Source of the DNA: Terrimonas sp937888905
GTDB lineage: Bacteria; Bacteroidota; Bacteroidia; Chitinophagales; Chitinophagaceae
DNA: 64,000 nucleotides
Reading direction: 5' to 3'
Assembly: GCA_937888905.1 (NCBI GenBank)
Contig: CALATA010000001.1
Location: 642,368-706,367 of the forward strand
Below, in pieces: positions 8,677 through 16,764 of the stretch. The stretch's first letter is position 1; each line of letters opens with the position of its first letter. The translations under genes were made by a program, and so were the position numbers. The notes under the pieces were generated by a model, which saw only the letters and a list, made by a program, of their open reading frames with translations, searched no databases and was not told where the DNA came from.

Positions 8677-9977
8677 GCATCTTTTTTCAGCTGACCTTTT
8701 ATTACTTCAGTTTTCTATTCTTCTGATAGCCATGCTAGTGCGAAGTTAACCCTTACGCTGTTTTACCTGTTTTATTGTCTTCTAATTCACTGGTTGTATA
8801 TTTTTATCAAAAAACATCAGAAAACTCTAAGCAAGTTCATATAGAGTAGATTACGTTAGGGCGCATAATAAAGAAAAGTAAACTCTGATAAGGAAAAAAA
8901 ACTTTCCCAACTTGGGATAACTTGGGAAAAAGAGCCCTTGATAATCATAACCTTTGTAAAGAGCAATTCATCAATTGCAATTAGTATTCTCGACAAACTA
9001 ATCTATTACAATAAGGTTTCCAAATTGAATGTGCCTGTGCTCTTGGTAACGGAAAAATATACAGAAACTATTTTTCCAGCCAAATAAAAGAACTCAAGCA
9101 GGAATTACAGAACATATTTTTAATTCCGACTTCTACCGGTACCAAGATCTGGAAGAGACGACCGGGATCAAACTTTTTTTAGATTGGGCAATATCAACCT
9201 ACAAGACGGGTTGAACAGTTTTTTCTAAAATCGACCATCACTTTTCAACTTATTACGATTAAAAAGTTACGCGTGTTATAGCGAACGATCTACTTCTAAA
9301 TTATCTGCATCTTAAAATCGAATCGATTGAGGATGCTATTTTTAAAGATGAAAAAACAACAAAGACATCTGTTGGACAAGTAGTAAAAATGCGCTTGTAG
9401 AACTTATATATATTCGCTGTACCCATCTTGACTAATATGAAATCAAGATACCGTAGGATTAGAACTGAAGATTACCATGGACCCAAAGGAAGAACTTTAC
9501 GTTATGGATGTCATAAAAGTAAATTCTGAGGGGGAAATCATTTCAGTAATAGCTTTTCTTGGAAGGAATTGAACAGCAATAAGCGGATTATCTATTCTCC
9601 ATTTTACTTTATTAACTTAAGTTAACGGATTAAAAAATCCAATCTTTATAAAATTGCCTGTTCAAAAGGCATTATCTAATGAAAAAATTATGGGCCGTGG
9701 CGTAAAGTACTTCCATAAAAAAGATAACCTGATTTGGGAGCAAAAAATGAATAAAGCAGACACTACAGATACGTTCTATTCAAGTTTGGCTATCAAAAAT
9801 TCGGAACTCAATTTGTATTGGATGACAAAACCGGTGAAATATTATTAGCTCCAATTGATAAGACCTTGTCAAACGATGAAGAAAGAAAAAAGCACAATGT
9901 ACAGCCGTTGAACGTGTTACTGAATAAATACAAAATTAAAAAAAGAGGGCCACAAGCGGATGCGTAAATGAAAAGCA
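8677..9977. other. AT-rich region without an intact gene (gene debris)
   Basis: About 1.3 kb, much richer in A+T than its surroundings, with no frame that combines start, length and plausible composition. Short coding-like pieces occur: around 9036-9180 (GNGKIYRNYFSSQIKELKQ..., ending in a stop) and 9441-9572 (ending MDVIKVNSEGEIISVIAF...). They are in different frames and startless, as expected of decayed genes. The clearest piece (9612-9966) is listed separately. No promoter, terminator or RNA gene was recognised. Confidence 0.6.
9612..9966 (+). pseudogene. Frameshifted gene remnant, family unknown
   Basis: One frame runs from 9612 (NGLKNPIFIKLPVQKALSNE...) to about 9780. A second frame takes over near 9763-9780 and runs with coding-like composition through FKFGYQKFGTQFVLDDKTGE and KHNVQPLNVLLNKYKIKK to a TAA at 9964-9966. 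Together they would give a protein of about 115 residues broken by a frameshift, with no ATG at its head. I do not recognise the family. The small membrane protein starts 11 bases downstream. Confidence 0.45.
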
Positions 9978-10337
9978 ATGAATAATATGATGAAAATATT
10001 TTTGACAATACTGGGCTTTTTGAATGGCGGATATATGTTGGTTGATGGAGTTTATGTAACACTTAAAGGAAAATTTATTGGGATGCATAAACCTGGGCCT
10101 TGGGCAAATTTATTCTATAAACTAAACATGGATGTCTTCAAACTTGGACCGCTTTTCATAACGTTCGGAATACTCTGGCTCATTTGGGTTTATGCTTTAT
10201 GTACAACAAAAAGTTGGGCATATATTTTCGGGCTGATAATTTCATTGTTTACATTATGGTATCTTCCTTTAGGTACATTGTTTTCAATTACTATTTTTAT
10301 CAGTTTGATGAAAAGGAAAAGTAAATTGGGAATGTAA
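9978..10337 (+). CDS. Small membrane protein, unknown function
   Basis: 119 residues, beginning MNNMMKIFLTILGFLNGGYM, with hydrophobic segments at about 5-25, 50-75, 80-100 and near the end, and a basic tail KRKSKLGM. Three or four membrane spans are likely. ATG 9978 or the in-frame ATG three codons later could be the start. AT-rich composition matches the surrounding island, suggesting acquisition from a lower-GC relative (inference). No family recognised. Confidence 0.65.
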   Translation: MNNMMKIFLTILGFLNGGYMLVDGVYVTLKGKFIGMHKPGPWANLFYKLNMDVFKLGPLFITFGILWLIWVYALCTTKSWAYIFGLIISLFTLWYLPLGTLFSITIFISLMKRKSKLGM

Positions 10338-10351
10338 ACCGATATCCTACG

Positions 10352-10450
10352 AGAAAAATAGCGACAGTATTTTTACTAACAGCCTCAACAATAAGCTTCG
10401 CACAACGGGCGGTTCAATTTCCAGACACTATTCGCAATGCTGATCATATT
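10352..10450 (+). pseudogene. 5' fragment of a second serine hydrolase (beta-lactamase family) gene
   Basis: Translation of this segment gives a signal-peptide-like run followed by FAQRAVQFPDTIRNA. It aligns without gaps to residues 3-34 of the intact serine hydrolase at 11197 (FSQRTVQFADSIRKA), with 17 of about 32 positions identical. There is no start codon and the similarity stops at 10450, just before the methyltransferase start. It is therefore the head of a diverged paralogue whose body is gone. Confidence 0.7.
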
Positions 10451-10466
10451 ACAAATAACTTTAAAT

Positions 10467-11138
10467 ATGAATACAGGAATATTTTTACAAATTGACAATT
10501 ATATAAGCAATTTACTTGCAATGGAAGATATTGCTTTGACTGACACAATTAAATCGCTTGACAAAGAAGGGTTGCCTCAACATAGTGTTTCTGCAAATCA
10601 AGGAAAATTTCTACAGGTTATGATGATTGCCTGTAATGCAAAGAAGGTTTTAGAATTAGGAACTCTGGGGGGATATAGTACTATATGGCTTGCAAGGGCA
10701 TTACCTGAAAATGGGAAAGTCATAACGATTGAAGTAGATAAACATCACGGAGATGTTGCTCAGAAGAACATCGACAACGCAGGACTTTCACGTAAAGTAG
10801 ATTTGCGAGTTGGTAAAGCATTGGATATTTTGCCCAAAATCACTGAAGAGAATGAAGAACCATTTGATATGATTTTTATTGATGCGGACAAACCACCTTA
10901 CGTAGAGTATTTTAACTACGCTCTTCATCTTTCACGACCTGGAACAGTTATTATCTGCGACAACGTAATCAGGGAAGGGAAAGTTCTTGATGAAAATAGT
11001 GCAGATGAAAAAGTAAAAGGTGTACAACGATTAAACAAAATGTTGAGTGAAAATAAGAAGGTTACAGCAACAATTTTACAAACGGTTGGAGCGAAAGAAC
11101 ATGATGGAGTTGCAATTGCAGTTGTTAATAGAATATAG
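10467..11138 (+). CDS. SAM-dependent O-methyltransferase (family 3, catechol-OMT-like)
   Basis: Class I methyltransferase of about 223 residues. SAM-binding motif I is VLELGTLGGYSTIWLARAL, followed by the acidic strand end VITIEVD and the metal/substrate loop FDMIFIDADKPPYVEY, which is characteristic of the divalent-metal O-methyltransferase family (PF01596). These enzymes methylate catechol-like or phenylpropanoid hydroxyls; the substrate here cannot be told. I start at ATG 10467 (MNTGIFLQIDNYISNLL), since the ten extra residues of a longer frame to 10437 overlap the hydrolase remnant. AT-rich like its neighbours. Confidence 0.9.
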   Translation: MNTGIFLQIDNYISNLLAMEDIALTDTIKSLDKEGLPQHSVSANQGKFLQVMMIACNAKKVLELGTLGGYSTIWLARALPENGKVITIEVDKHHGDVAQKNIDNAGLSRKVDLRVGKALDILPKITEENEEPFDMIFIDADKPPYVEYFNYALHLSRPGTVIICDNVIREGKVLDENSADEKVKGVQRLNKMLSENKKVTATILQTVGAKEHDGVAIAVVNRI

Positions 11139-11196
11139 ATTAAATACGGAATATCATTTTTACACAACAACCTAAAGTTAGAACTGCCAACATCAT

Positions 11197-12279
11197 ATGA
11201 AAAAATTAACGACCATTTTTTTATTAATTTTTTCGAAGGTATGCTTCAGTCAGCGGACAGTGCAGTTTGCAGACAGTATCCGCAAAGCATATAAAATTCC
11301 CGAAATAAGTTATGCTGTAGTTAATTCTAAATCTACATTAGAAATTGCAGCATTGGGTAAACACTCTATCAATCTTGCAGACACTGCAACGTTAGTTGAC
11401 CGTTTCCATATGGGCTCAAATACCAAAGCGATGACAGCTTTCACAATCGCCAGGTATGTCGAAAAAGGAAAACTGAAATGGACGACTAAATTCTTTGATT
11501 TATTTCCAGAATGGAAAGAAAAAAGCAAATCTGAATATGCAAATATCACCTTACAAGATTTGCTTTCACATAAAGCAGGAATAGAACCCTTTCAGGGAGA
11601 AAATGACCCTCAGATCCCCGATTTTAAAGGAACCAACCCTGAAAAAAGAAAACAATTCGGTCAGTTTGTATTAACCTTAGAACCCGTAAAACTTGACGAA
11701 CATAATCCGTTCATTTATTCAAATGCGGGATATACATTGGCGACCTTAATGGTGGAAAAGGTGACCCGTAAAAGTTGGGAAGAACTCGTTGAAAAAGTTT
11801 TTAATAAGGATTTGAATTTAAATGTAAAATTATCCTGGCCTGAAAATCAGAAAATAAAAGATACTTGGGGACATCTTACAGAAAATGATAGCCTGAAACC
11901 CGTTTCTTCAGACTGGAACTATCACCTGGATTACACCGAACCAGCAGGTGATTTAAACATCAAACTCATCGACTATGTCAAATTTATCCAACTCAATTTA
12001 TTAGGACTTGAAGGACAAGACAATTACCTAAAATCAAGAACTTATAAATTTATTCACAAAGGCATAGAAAATTATTCATTAGGATGGTTTAATGTCTATG
12101 AAAATACGAAAGAACTGTCTGTGCATTCAGGAACTGGCGCTTTTACCTATTTCACAATTGTGCATATAGACAGAACAAAAAATGTTGCTTACATCATTTT
12201 CACAAACTCCTTTAACCAACAAACACAGAAGGGCGTAAGAATTTTGATGCGAAAGCTGAAAGAAAATTACGGCAGTTAA
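11197..12279 (+). CDS. Serine hydrolase of the class C beta-lactamase / PBP-like family
   Basis: 360 residues with a signal peptide (MKKLTTIFLLIFSKVCFSQ, probable cleavage after SFSQ-type end), so periplasmic or secreted. Catalytic signature SxxK is S74-N-T-K77 in HMGSNTKAMTAF; the YxN motif is Y174-S-N176; a late HSG motif (VHSGTGAF) occupies the KTG position. This family includes D-amino-peptidases, esterases and some class C beta-lactamases; true beta-lactamase activity should not be assumed. A decayed paralogue of its 5' end lies at 10352-10450. Codon use and AT content fit the island. Confidence 0.9.
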   Translation: MKKLTTIFLLIFSKVCFSQRTVQFADSIRKAYKIPEISYAVVNSKSTLEIAALGKHSINLADTATLVDRFHMGSNTKAMTAFTIARYVEKGKLKWTTKFFDLFPEWKEKSKSEYANITLQDLLSHKAGIEPFQGENDPQIPDFKGTNPEKRKQFGQFVLTLEPVKLDEHNPFIYSNAGYTLATLMVEKVTRKSWEELVEKVFNKDLNLNVKLSWPENQKIKDTWGHLTENDSLKPVSSDWNYHLDYTEPAGDLNIKLIDYVKFIQLNLLGLEGQDNYLKSRTYKFIHKGIENYSLGWFNVYENTKELSVHSGTGAFTYFTIVHIDRTKNVAYIIFTNSFNQQTQKGVRILMRKLKENYGS

Positions 12280-12456
12280 ATAGTTAAAGATGGATTTAAA
12301 ACCTCTTATTCCGGGATATCATTTGCCGGAATATTATTTGAAGGTTAACGTATTGAAGGTTTTACATCTTTTAATGAGTTACTTCATGTCACTGGTGTCC
12401 GGCTAAATTAGGTTGATTTTTAATTGAGTATCTTGGTTTTCGGTGAGATAAAACCC

Positions 12457-13467
12457 TCATCTCAACTTAAACCGTCTGTGCCTTTCTCCGAGTATCCCGA
12501 TGTATTTTTCCTTAGCTTCTATACTTAAAAAACTACGTCTGATCATTTCCATAGCCGGCGTTACCGCTTTCATATATTGGTCAATGATGCCTTCAGCCAG
12601 TTGCTGTTTCACGCCGATTTTATCTGCGAATAGTATAAAGGATTGATAGGTATAAAATCCGTAATTGAGATAGGGTGCCTCAATCATATCACCTTCATAA
12701 AGTCCGCCATGCAGGCCAAGGTCTGCGTCATCAATATGCAGTTTCGTGCATAACAGGTCATAGGCAGGTGACAGCAGGTAATCGCCCTGCTCACTTTCCA
12801 TCAACGTAAAATTCTTCAGGAGTGCATCGCCGTTGCCAAATAGGTAATTGAATACAACCAATCTGAAAAAGTTGATCATTTCAATACCCGCGGCCGGAAC
12901 ATACTTACGGATAAGGTTTGCGATATCCAGATAAGACGCATTGTATTTAAAATCCGTGCCTTCCCTTTCCGGGCTTTTTCCCATCAGGGTGGCAAAATCT
13001 TCCAGTTGGTATTTGGTTCCGTCAGGTTTATAATCGAATCGACGGGTGATGTAGGCAGGGTTACCGTCGTCGAAAAAGATCATTCCGCATGCGGCGGTCT
13101 TTATTCCGTAAAGCTGACTGGCAATCTGCATGGTTACATGCTCATTGGCCGGCATGTCTTTTATCCGCTCCAGCCTTTCCGCAGGTACGGGTTTCAGAAT
13201 ATGGCTACCTCGTACGTCAGTCAGACTTAATTCGTTTTTATTAAGCACCAGGCTATACTTCTCCTGAACACCACTGATGCTGATCGTTTTTCTTTTTTCG
13301 TTATACTCCTTCGTTAGTTCCGGATTTTTGCCAGGCGGCCCGAATGGCAACAGGTGACTTACTTTTTTGGAACGACCGCCAAATAACGTCAGTTGCGCCG
13401 AAGGACTGTAGGTTGTAAAACCGTATTTTAATGTCGAAGGACATACTATCACTTCAGGCAGACTCAT
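12457..13467 (-). CDS. hipT: HipT-like Ser/Thr kinase toxin (HipA C-terminal domain)
   Basis: 336 residues holding the HipA kinase core without the usual HipA N-terminal subdomain, which is encoded separately upstream. Visible motifs: Gly-rich/autophosphorylation loop TISISGVQEK (S63 and S65, the SxS arrangement reported for HipT), ATP-binding Lys in SHILKP (K92), NEHVTM, catalytic loop FNYLFGNGDALLKNF (D214, N219) and Mg-binding SPAYDLL (D237). HipA-family kinases usually have His two residues after the catalytic Asp (NxDxHxKN); here it is Leu216. Known relatives phosphorylate aminoacyl-tRNA synthetases and stop growth. Its ATG overlaps the hipS stop by 4 bp. Third gene of the operon. Confidence 0.88.
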   Translation of the reverse strand: MSLPEVIVCPSTLKYGFTTYSPSAQLTLFGGRSKKVSHLLPFGPPGKNPELTKEYNEKRKTISISGVQEKYSLVLNKNELSLTDVRGSHILKPVPAERLERIKDMPANEHVTMQIASQLYGIKTAACGMIFFDDGNPAYITRRFDYKPDGTKYQLEDFATLMGKSPEREGTDFKYNASYLDIANLIRKYVPAAGIEMINFFRLVVFNYLFGNGDALLKNFTLMESEQGDYLLSPAYDLLCTKLHIDDADLGLHGGLYEGDMIEAPYLNYGFYTYQSFILFADKIGVKQQLAEGIIDQYMKAVTPAMEMIRRSFLSIEAKEKYIGILGERHRRFKLR

Positions 13468-13796
13468 AGCGTTTCTTTTACAGTGATGGGACCAATACTA
13501 TCTTGCCTGGTCGTTGCCAGCAACAAACGGAAGTAGTCATTCTCGTCAATTTTCAGCATACGACACTGCATTTTTTTATTCGCTCCTTCACTGAGCATAT
13601 TGGTAAAAACGGGGAAAAGAATATCGCTTTTATACGGCTCTGCGCGTAGCGGCATGGTGATACTTATGGGCCGCCCGTCCGCTATGCGGTAAGCATCATC
13701 ATAAATAAATGTATAGATGCGGCCATCCTTTTGCAATGTACCTGCCAATTGATCATTATAATAAACATTGGCAATGCTTGCCTTATTAGTTGCCAT
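13464..13796 (-). CDS. hipS: HipS-like protein (detached HipA N-terminal subdomain)
   Basis: 110 residues matching the HipA N-terminal subdomain: a beta-rich start (ASIANVYYNDQLAGTLQKDG), FIYDDAYR, then PISITMPLRAEPYKSD and the LFPVFTNMLSEGANK stretch. In two-gene hipBA systems this part is fused to the kinase. As a separate gene between hipB and the kinase it matches HipBST systems, where HipS is the antitoxin that blocks HipT. It overlaps hipB by 11 bp and hipT by 4 bp, so the three are translated as a coupled unit. Confidence 0.85.
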   Translation of the reverse strand: MATNKASIANVYYNDQLAGTLQKDGRIYTFIYDDAYRIADGRPISITMPLRAEPYKSDILFPVFTNMLSEGANKKMQCRMLKIDENDYFRLLLATTRQDSIGPITVKETL

Positions 13797-14037
13797 GATT
13801 CGTATCTGTTTTTTCTTCGCTCGTTCCTGTTTCCTTCAGCAGCAACCGGATGGTAAGTCCCAGGGGATCGATTATTTTCAGCAGTGTTCCGATCGACGGA
13901 TTCGCTTTACCCGTTTCTACTTGTTGAAGCGTCCGCAACCCCACACCGGCAATCGCCGCTAAGTCCGGCTGAAGAAGTCTGAGTAGTTCACGCCTTTTGC
14001 GAATTACATCACCTATTGATTGTTGTTCATTCCGCAT
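13786..14037 (-). CDS. hipB: HipB-like XRE-family DNA-binding protein
   Basis: 83 residues, mostly one Cro/C1-type helix-turn-helix: IGDVIRKRRELLRLLQPDLA, then AAIAGVGLRTLQQVETGKAN, then PSIGTLLKIIDPLGLTIRLL. This is the HipB pattern. It is first in the operon and should autorepress it. Its start codon (14035-14037) lies inside one of three similar operator-like sequences, which fits autoregulation. The charged tail (TSEEKTDTNHGN) is probably disordered. Confidence 0.88.
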   Translation of the reverse strand: MRNEQQSIGDVIRKRRELLRLLQPDLAAIAGVGLRTLQQVETGKANPSIGTLLKIIDPLGLTIRLLLKETGTSEEKTDTNHGN

Positions 14038-14051
14038 TATGTTGCGCTTTT
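14031..14051 (-). promoter_or_regulatory. hip operator-like site O1, overlapping the hipB start codon
   Basis: Minus-strand sequence AAAAGCGCAACATAATGCGG, followed by A, differs from site O2 at only three of 21 positions. The ATG of hipB is within it. It is inverted relative to O2 and O3. Confidence 0.65.
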
Positions 14052-14087
14052 GGGTTAAACATACGATTCAGTCAGGAAAAATCACTA

Positions 14088-14108
14088 AAAAGCGCAGTAT
14101 AATACGGA
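14088..14108 (+). promoter_or_regulatory. hip operator-like site O2
   Basis: AAAAGCGCAGTATAATACGG followed by A. The centre has dyad symmetry (GTAT/ATAC with flanking C-G-rich ends), as expected for a dimeric HTH regulator. Confidence 0.65.
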
Positions 14109-14146
14109 ATCAATGATTTTTTAAACCCGCTGGCTTACCTGAAGGC

Positions 14147-14167
14147 CAAAGCGCAGTATAGTACGGA
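14147..14167 (+). promoter_or_regulatory. hip operator-like site O3
   Basis: CAAAGCGCAGTATAGTACGG followed by A, differing from O2 at two of 21 positions and spaced 59 bp from it, in the same orientation. Together with O1 it brackets the predicted hip promoter region. Confidence 0.65.
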
Positions 14168-14292
14168 TTTTATGTCCCAACTTTCTTAACCGACTGCTAA
14201 TCATTTTCTAATGTATATTAAAACCGCCGTCAGCTAACTTCGCATCATCCAAGAAGAATGACCGTCAATGATAGTAATACTATTATTTGTAA

Positions 14293-14321
14293 TTGCTTAA
14301 CATTTTAAAGTATTAGCTTTG
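14293..14321 (+). promoter_or_regulatory. Promoter of the TetR-ABC-HlyD-TolC operon
   Basis: -33 TTG at 14293-14295, 18-base spacer, perfect -7 box TAGCTTTG at 14314-14321. This leaves a leader of about 38 bases before ATG 14364. Confidence 0.65.
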
Positions 14322-14363
14322 CATAATCTTGTAATAGCATAGTTTCTTGCGAAAAACATTTTT

Positions 14364-15038
14364 ATGGACGTCTTGCTGAAGTTTAAATTAAACGAACACC
14401 TCTACCTCAGAGATCCGGAAACAAGCGAAGTAGGCAAAGCTATTGTCAACAACGCCATCGAACTGATCCACGAAGTCGGCTTCGAACAGTTCACTTTTAA
14501 AAAATTAGCGCAGAAAATCGATTCCACCGAAGCTACCATCTACCGCTATTTTTCTTCCAAGTATAAGTTACTGACCTATATCCTCAATTGGTATTGGTGC
14601 TACCTTGAATTCGTGGCCAAAATGCGACTCCAACAGATCGTTGACCCGGTGGAAAAACTCAGGCTGATGCTGCGCATCATCATGCACGACGAAGAAGTAG
14701 TCTCCCGCGTACAGGATTACAATCTTGAAAAACTGCATAGCATCGTTATAGCGGAGAGCAGCAAAGCCTACCTCGTGAAAGAAGTGGATGAAATCAACCA
14801 GGAGAAAGTATTCAGCCCGCTGAAGAGCCTTTGCCATTTTATACAGGAAATTATTCTTGAACTCAATCCGGATTTTGATTATTCCAGATCCCTGGCAAGT
14901 ACCCTGCTGGAAACCGCACACGATCAGCAGTTTTTCAGCGAGCACCTGCCGTCCCTGACAGATAATACCGCCAGACTTGATCACCGTAAGTACGTTTTCA
15001 ATTACCTGAACAAGCTGGCTTTCTCGGTACTTAAATAA
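14364..15038 (+). CDS. TetR/AcrR-family transcriptional regulator
   Basis: 224 residues. The N-terminal HTH is clear: IVNNAIELIHEVGFEQFTFK, then KLAQKIDSTEATIYRYFSSK and YKLLTYILNWYWCYLEF. The rest is a helical ligand-binding domain of unknown specificity. It stands 8 bp upstream of the ABC exporter gene in the same direction and shares the promoter at 14293-14321, so it is probably the local autoregulator of the export operon (inference). Unusually for TetR/efflux pairs it is co-directional rather than divergent. Confidence 0.88.
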   Translation: MDVLLKFKLNEHLYLRDPETSEVGKAIVNNAIELIHEVGFEQFTFKKLAQKIDSTEATIYRYFSSKYKLLTYILNWYWCYLEFVAKMRLQQIVDPVEKLRLMLRIIMHDEEVVSRVQDYNLEKLHSIVIAESSKAYLVKEVDEINQEKVFSPLKSLCHFIQEIILELNPDFDYSRSLASTLLETAHDQQFFSEHLPSLTDNTARLDHRKYVFNYLNKLAFSVLK

Positions 15039-15046
15039 CCTATACC

Positions 15047-16717
15047 GTGGCGCAAAACACCAACGTGCAATTCAGCAGCAGGAAGCTGTTTCAGTACATT
15101 ACCAAAGAAAAAAAGGATGTTGGTAACATCTATATTTATGCCATATTGAGTGGCCTCGTGCAGCTTAGCATTCCAATAGGCATTCAGGCCATCGTGAGTT
15201 TTGTAATGGGGGCAACCATGGTCACCTCTTTATATATCCTTATCGGCTTTGTTGTACTCGGCACCTTCCTTGTCGGCTTTTTCAGAATCCGGGTTATGCA
15301 GATCATTGAAAAGATCCAGCAGAAAATTTTCGTGGAGTATGCACTGGCTTTTGCAGAGAAACTCCCGCGGATCAACCTCACCGCCAGCAAAAAGTACTAC
15401 CTGCCCGAATTGGTCAACCGTTTTTTCGATGCGCCCAACCTGCAGAAAGCTATTGCCAAGTTATTATTGGAGATACCAACAGCGCTCATCCAAATCGTGT
15501 TTGGTATTTTGTTGCTTTCTTTTTATCACCCCTGGTTCCTGGTTTTTGGTGCAATGGTAGTAATGATCGTGATCCTCATTTTCCGGTTTTCCATGAATTC
15601 GGGTATCCAGTCCAGTATCGAAGAGAGCGATAAGAAGTACGAAGTCGTGTCGTGGCTGGAAGATATTGCCGGCTCTGTGAAAACGTTCAAGATCAATTCC
15701 CGCGCCAATACACACCTCACCGGCACCGACAACCGCGTAGTCGATTACCTGCAACACCGTACTTCCCATTTCAAGGTATTGTTGTTTCAGTATTGGACCA
15801 TCGTAGGCTTCAAAGTCCTCATCACTTTATTGATGCTGGGCATCGGCGTATACCTGCTCGTCAACCAGCAATTGAACATCGGCGCCTTCATCGCCGCCGA
15901 GATCGTGGTACTGACCATCCTCACGGCTGTGGAAAAACTGATCAAGAGCCTGGAGAGTTATTACGACGTCATTACGTCATTGACCAAGTTGAGCAAAGTA
16001 ACGGAACTGGCCGAGGAACGTAACGCCGATATAGAATTGAATCCTTCCGAGAATGGAGTAGAAGTTGCTTTTAAAGAAGTGATGTTCCAGTTCAGCGATC
16101 AGAAGCCCATCCTGCGTAACCTGAATTTCAGTATCCCGGCCAACAGCCTTACGGTCATACGTGGTAAACTCGGCGCCGGAAAGTCGCTTCTGCTGAATAT
16201 GATGGCCGGTTTTTATGAACCCGCCAACGGAAGTATTCTTTTCGATAAAGTACCGTTGAAAAATCTTGACAAGTCTTCTTTCCGGGATATGACAGGCATC
16301 TACCTGAAAGACATGACCGTGATCAAAGGATCTTTATTGGATAATATTATCCTTGGCCGGCAAAACCTCGATACCCAGGATGTGCTTGCATTGGCGGAAG
16401 AGTGGGGTATCGGCGATTTTTCCAGCCAGTTTACCGGAGGCTTCCTTACGGTATTAAGCGAAACGGATACCGAACTTTCCTTCAGCTCAAGAAAGAAAAT
16501 TTTGCTGTTGAGAGCCATGCTCGGCCGCAAGCGGTTGCTATTGCTCGAAGATCCTGTCGATGGCATGAATGAAGAATTTTCGCAGGCGATGATCCGGTAC
16601 CTGAACAGGATCAAAGAGGATACCACCATCGTGGTGGTGACGGAAAACACCGCGCTGCTCGAAGCCGCCGATAGTATTTTCTCCTTAAAAGATGGAGCAG
16701 TAATACAGGAAAAATAA
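15047..16717 (+). CDS. ABC exporter half-transporter (permease plus degenerate ATPase domain)
   Basis: 556 residues. An N-terminal type I exporter membrane domain (about 20-310; several spans, for example SLYILIGFVVLGTFLVGFF) is followed by a nucleotide-binding domain. Walker A is intact (GKLGAGKS, 373-380). The other motifs depart from consensus: the Q-loop Gln is Lys (IYLKDM), the LSGGQ signature reads LSFSSRKK, Walker B ends in Glu-Asp (LLLLEDP, E501-D502) instead of Asp-Glu, and the switch His is Glu533 (VVVTENT). No C39 peptidase domain. It starts with GTG, 8 bp after tetR. With the following HlyD and TolC genes it forms a type I secretion or efflux complex; the cargo is unknown. Confidence 0.88.
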   Translation: MAQNTNVQFSSRKLFQYITKEKKDVGNIYIYAILSGLVQLSIPIGIQAIVSFVMGATMVTSLYILIGFVVLGTFLVGFFRIRVMQIIEKIQQKIFVEYALAFAEKLPRINLTASKKYYLPELVNRFFDAPNLQKAIAKLLLEIPTALIQIVFGILLLSFYHPWFLVFGAMVVMIVILIFRFSMNSGIQSSIEESDKKYEVVSWLEDIAGSVKTFKINSRANTHLTGTDNRVVDYLQHRTSHFKVLLFQYWTIVGFKVLITLLMLGIGVYLLVNQQLNIGAFIAAEIVVLTILTAVEKLIKSLESYYDVITSLTKLSKVTELAEERNADIELNPSENGVEVAFKEVMFQFSDQKPILRNLNFSIPANSLTVIRGKLGAGKSLLLNMMAGFYEPANGSILFDKVPLKNLDKSSFRDMTGIYLKDMTVIKGSLLDNIILGRQNLDTQDVLALAEEWGIGDFSSQFTGGFLTVLSETDTELSFSSRKKILLLRAMLGRKRLLLLEDPVDGMNEEFSQAMIRYLNRIKEDTTIVVVTENTALLEAADSIFSLKDGAVIQEK

Positions 16718-16764
16718 TCCGGCAACCAGTTACCCCTTCAATCACCACCTATAATGCTGACAAT

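Noticed and set aside
10437..10466. Ten-residue N-terminal extension of the O-methyltransferase
   Set aside because: The bases belong partly to the serine hydrolase remnant, and family N-termini begin near MNTGIF.
11197..12279. Calling the serine hydrolase an antibiotic-resistance beta-lactamase
   Set aside because: SxxK and YxN are shared by many peptidases and esterases; no sequence evidence separates them here.
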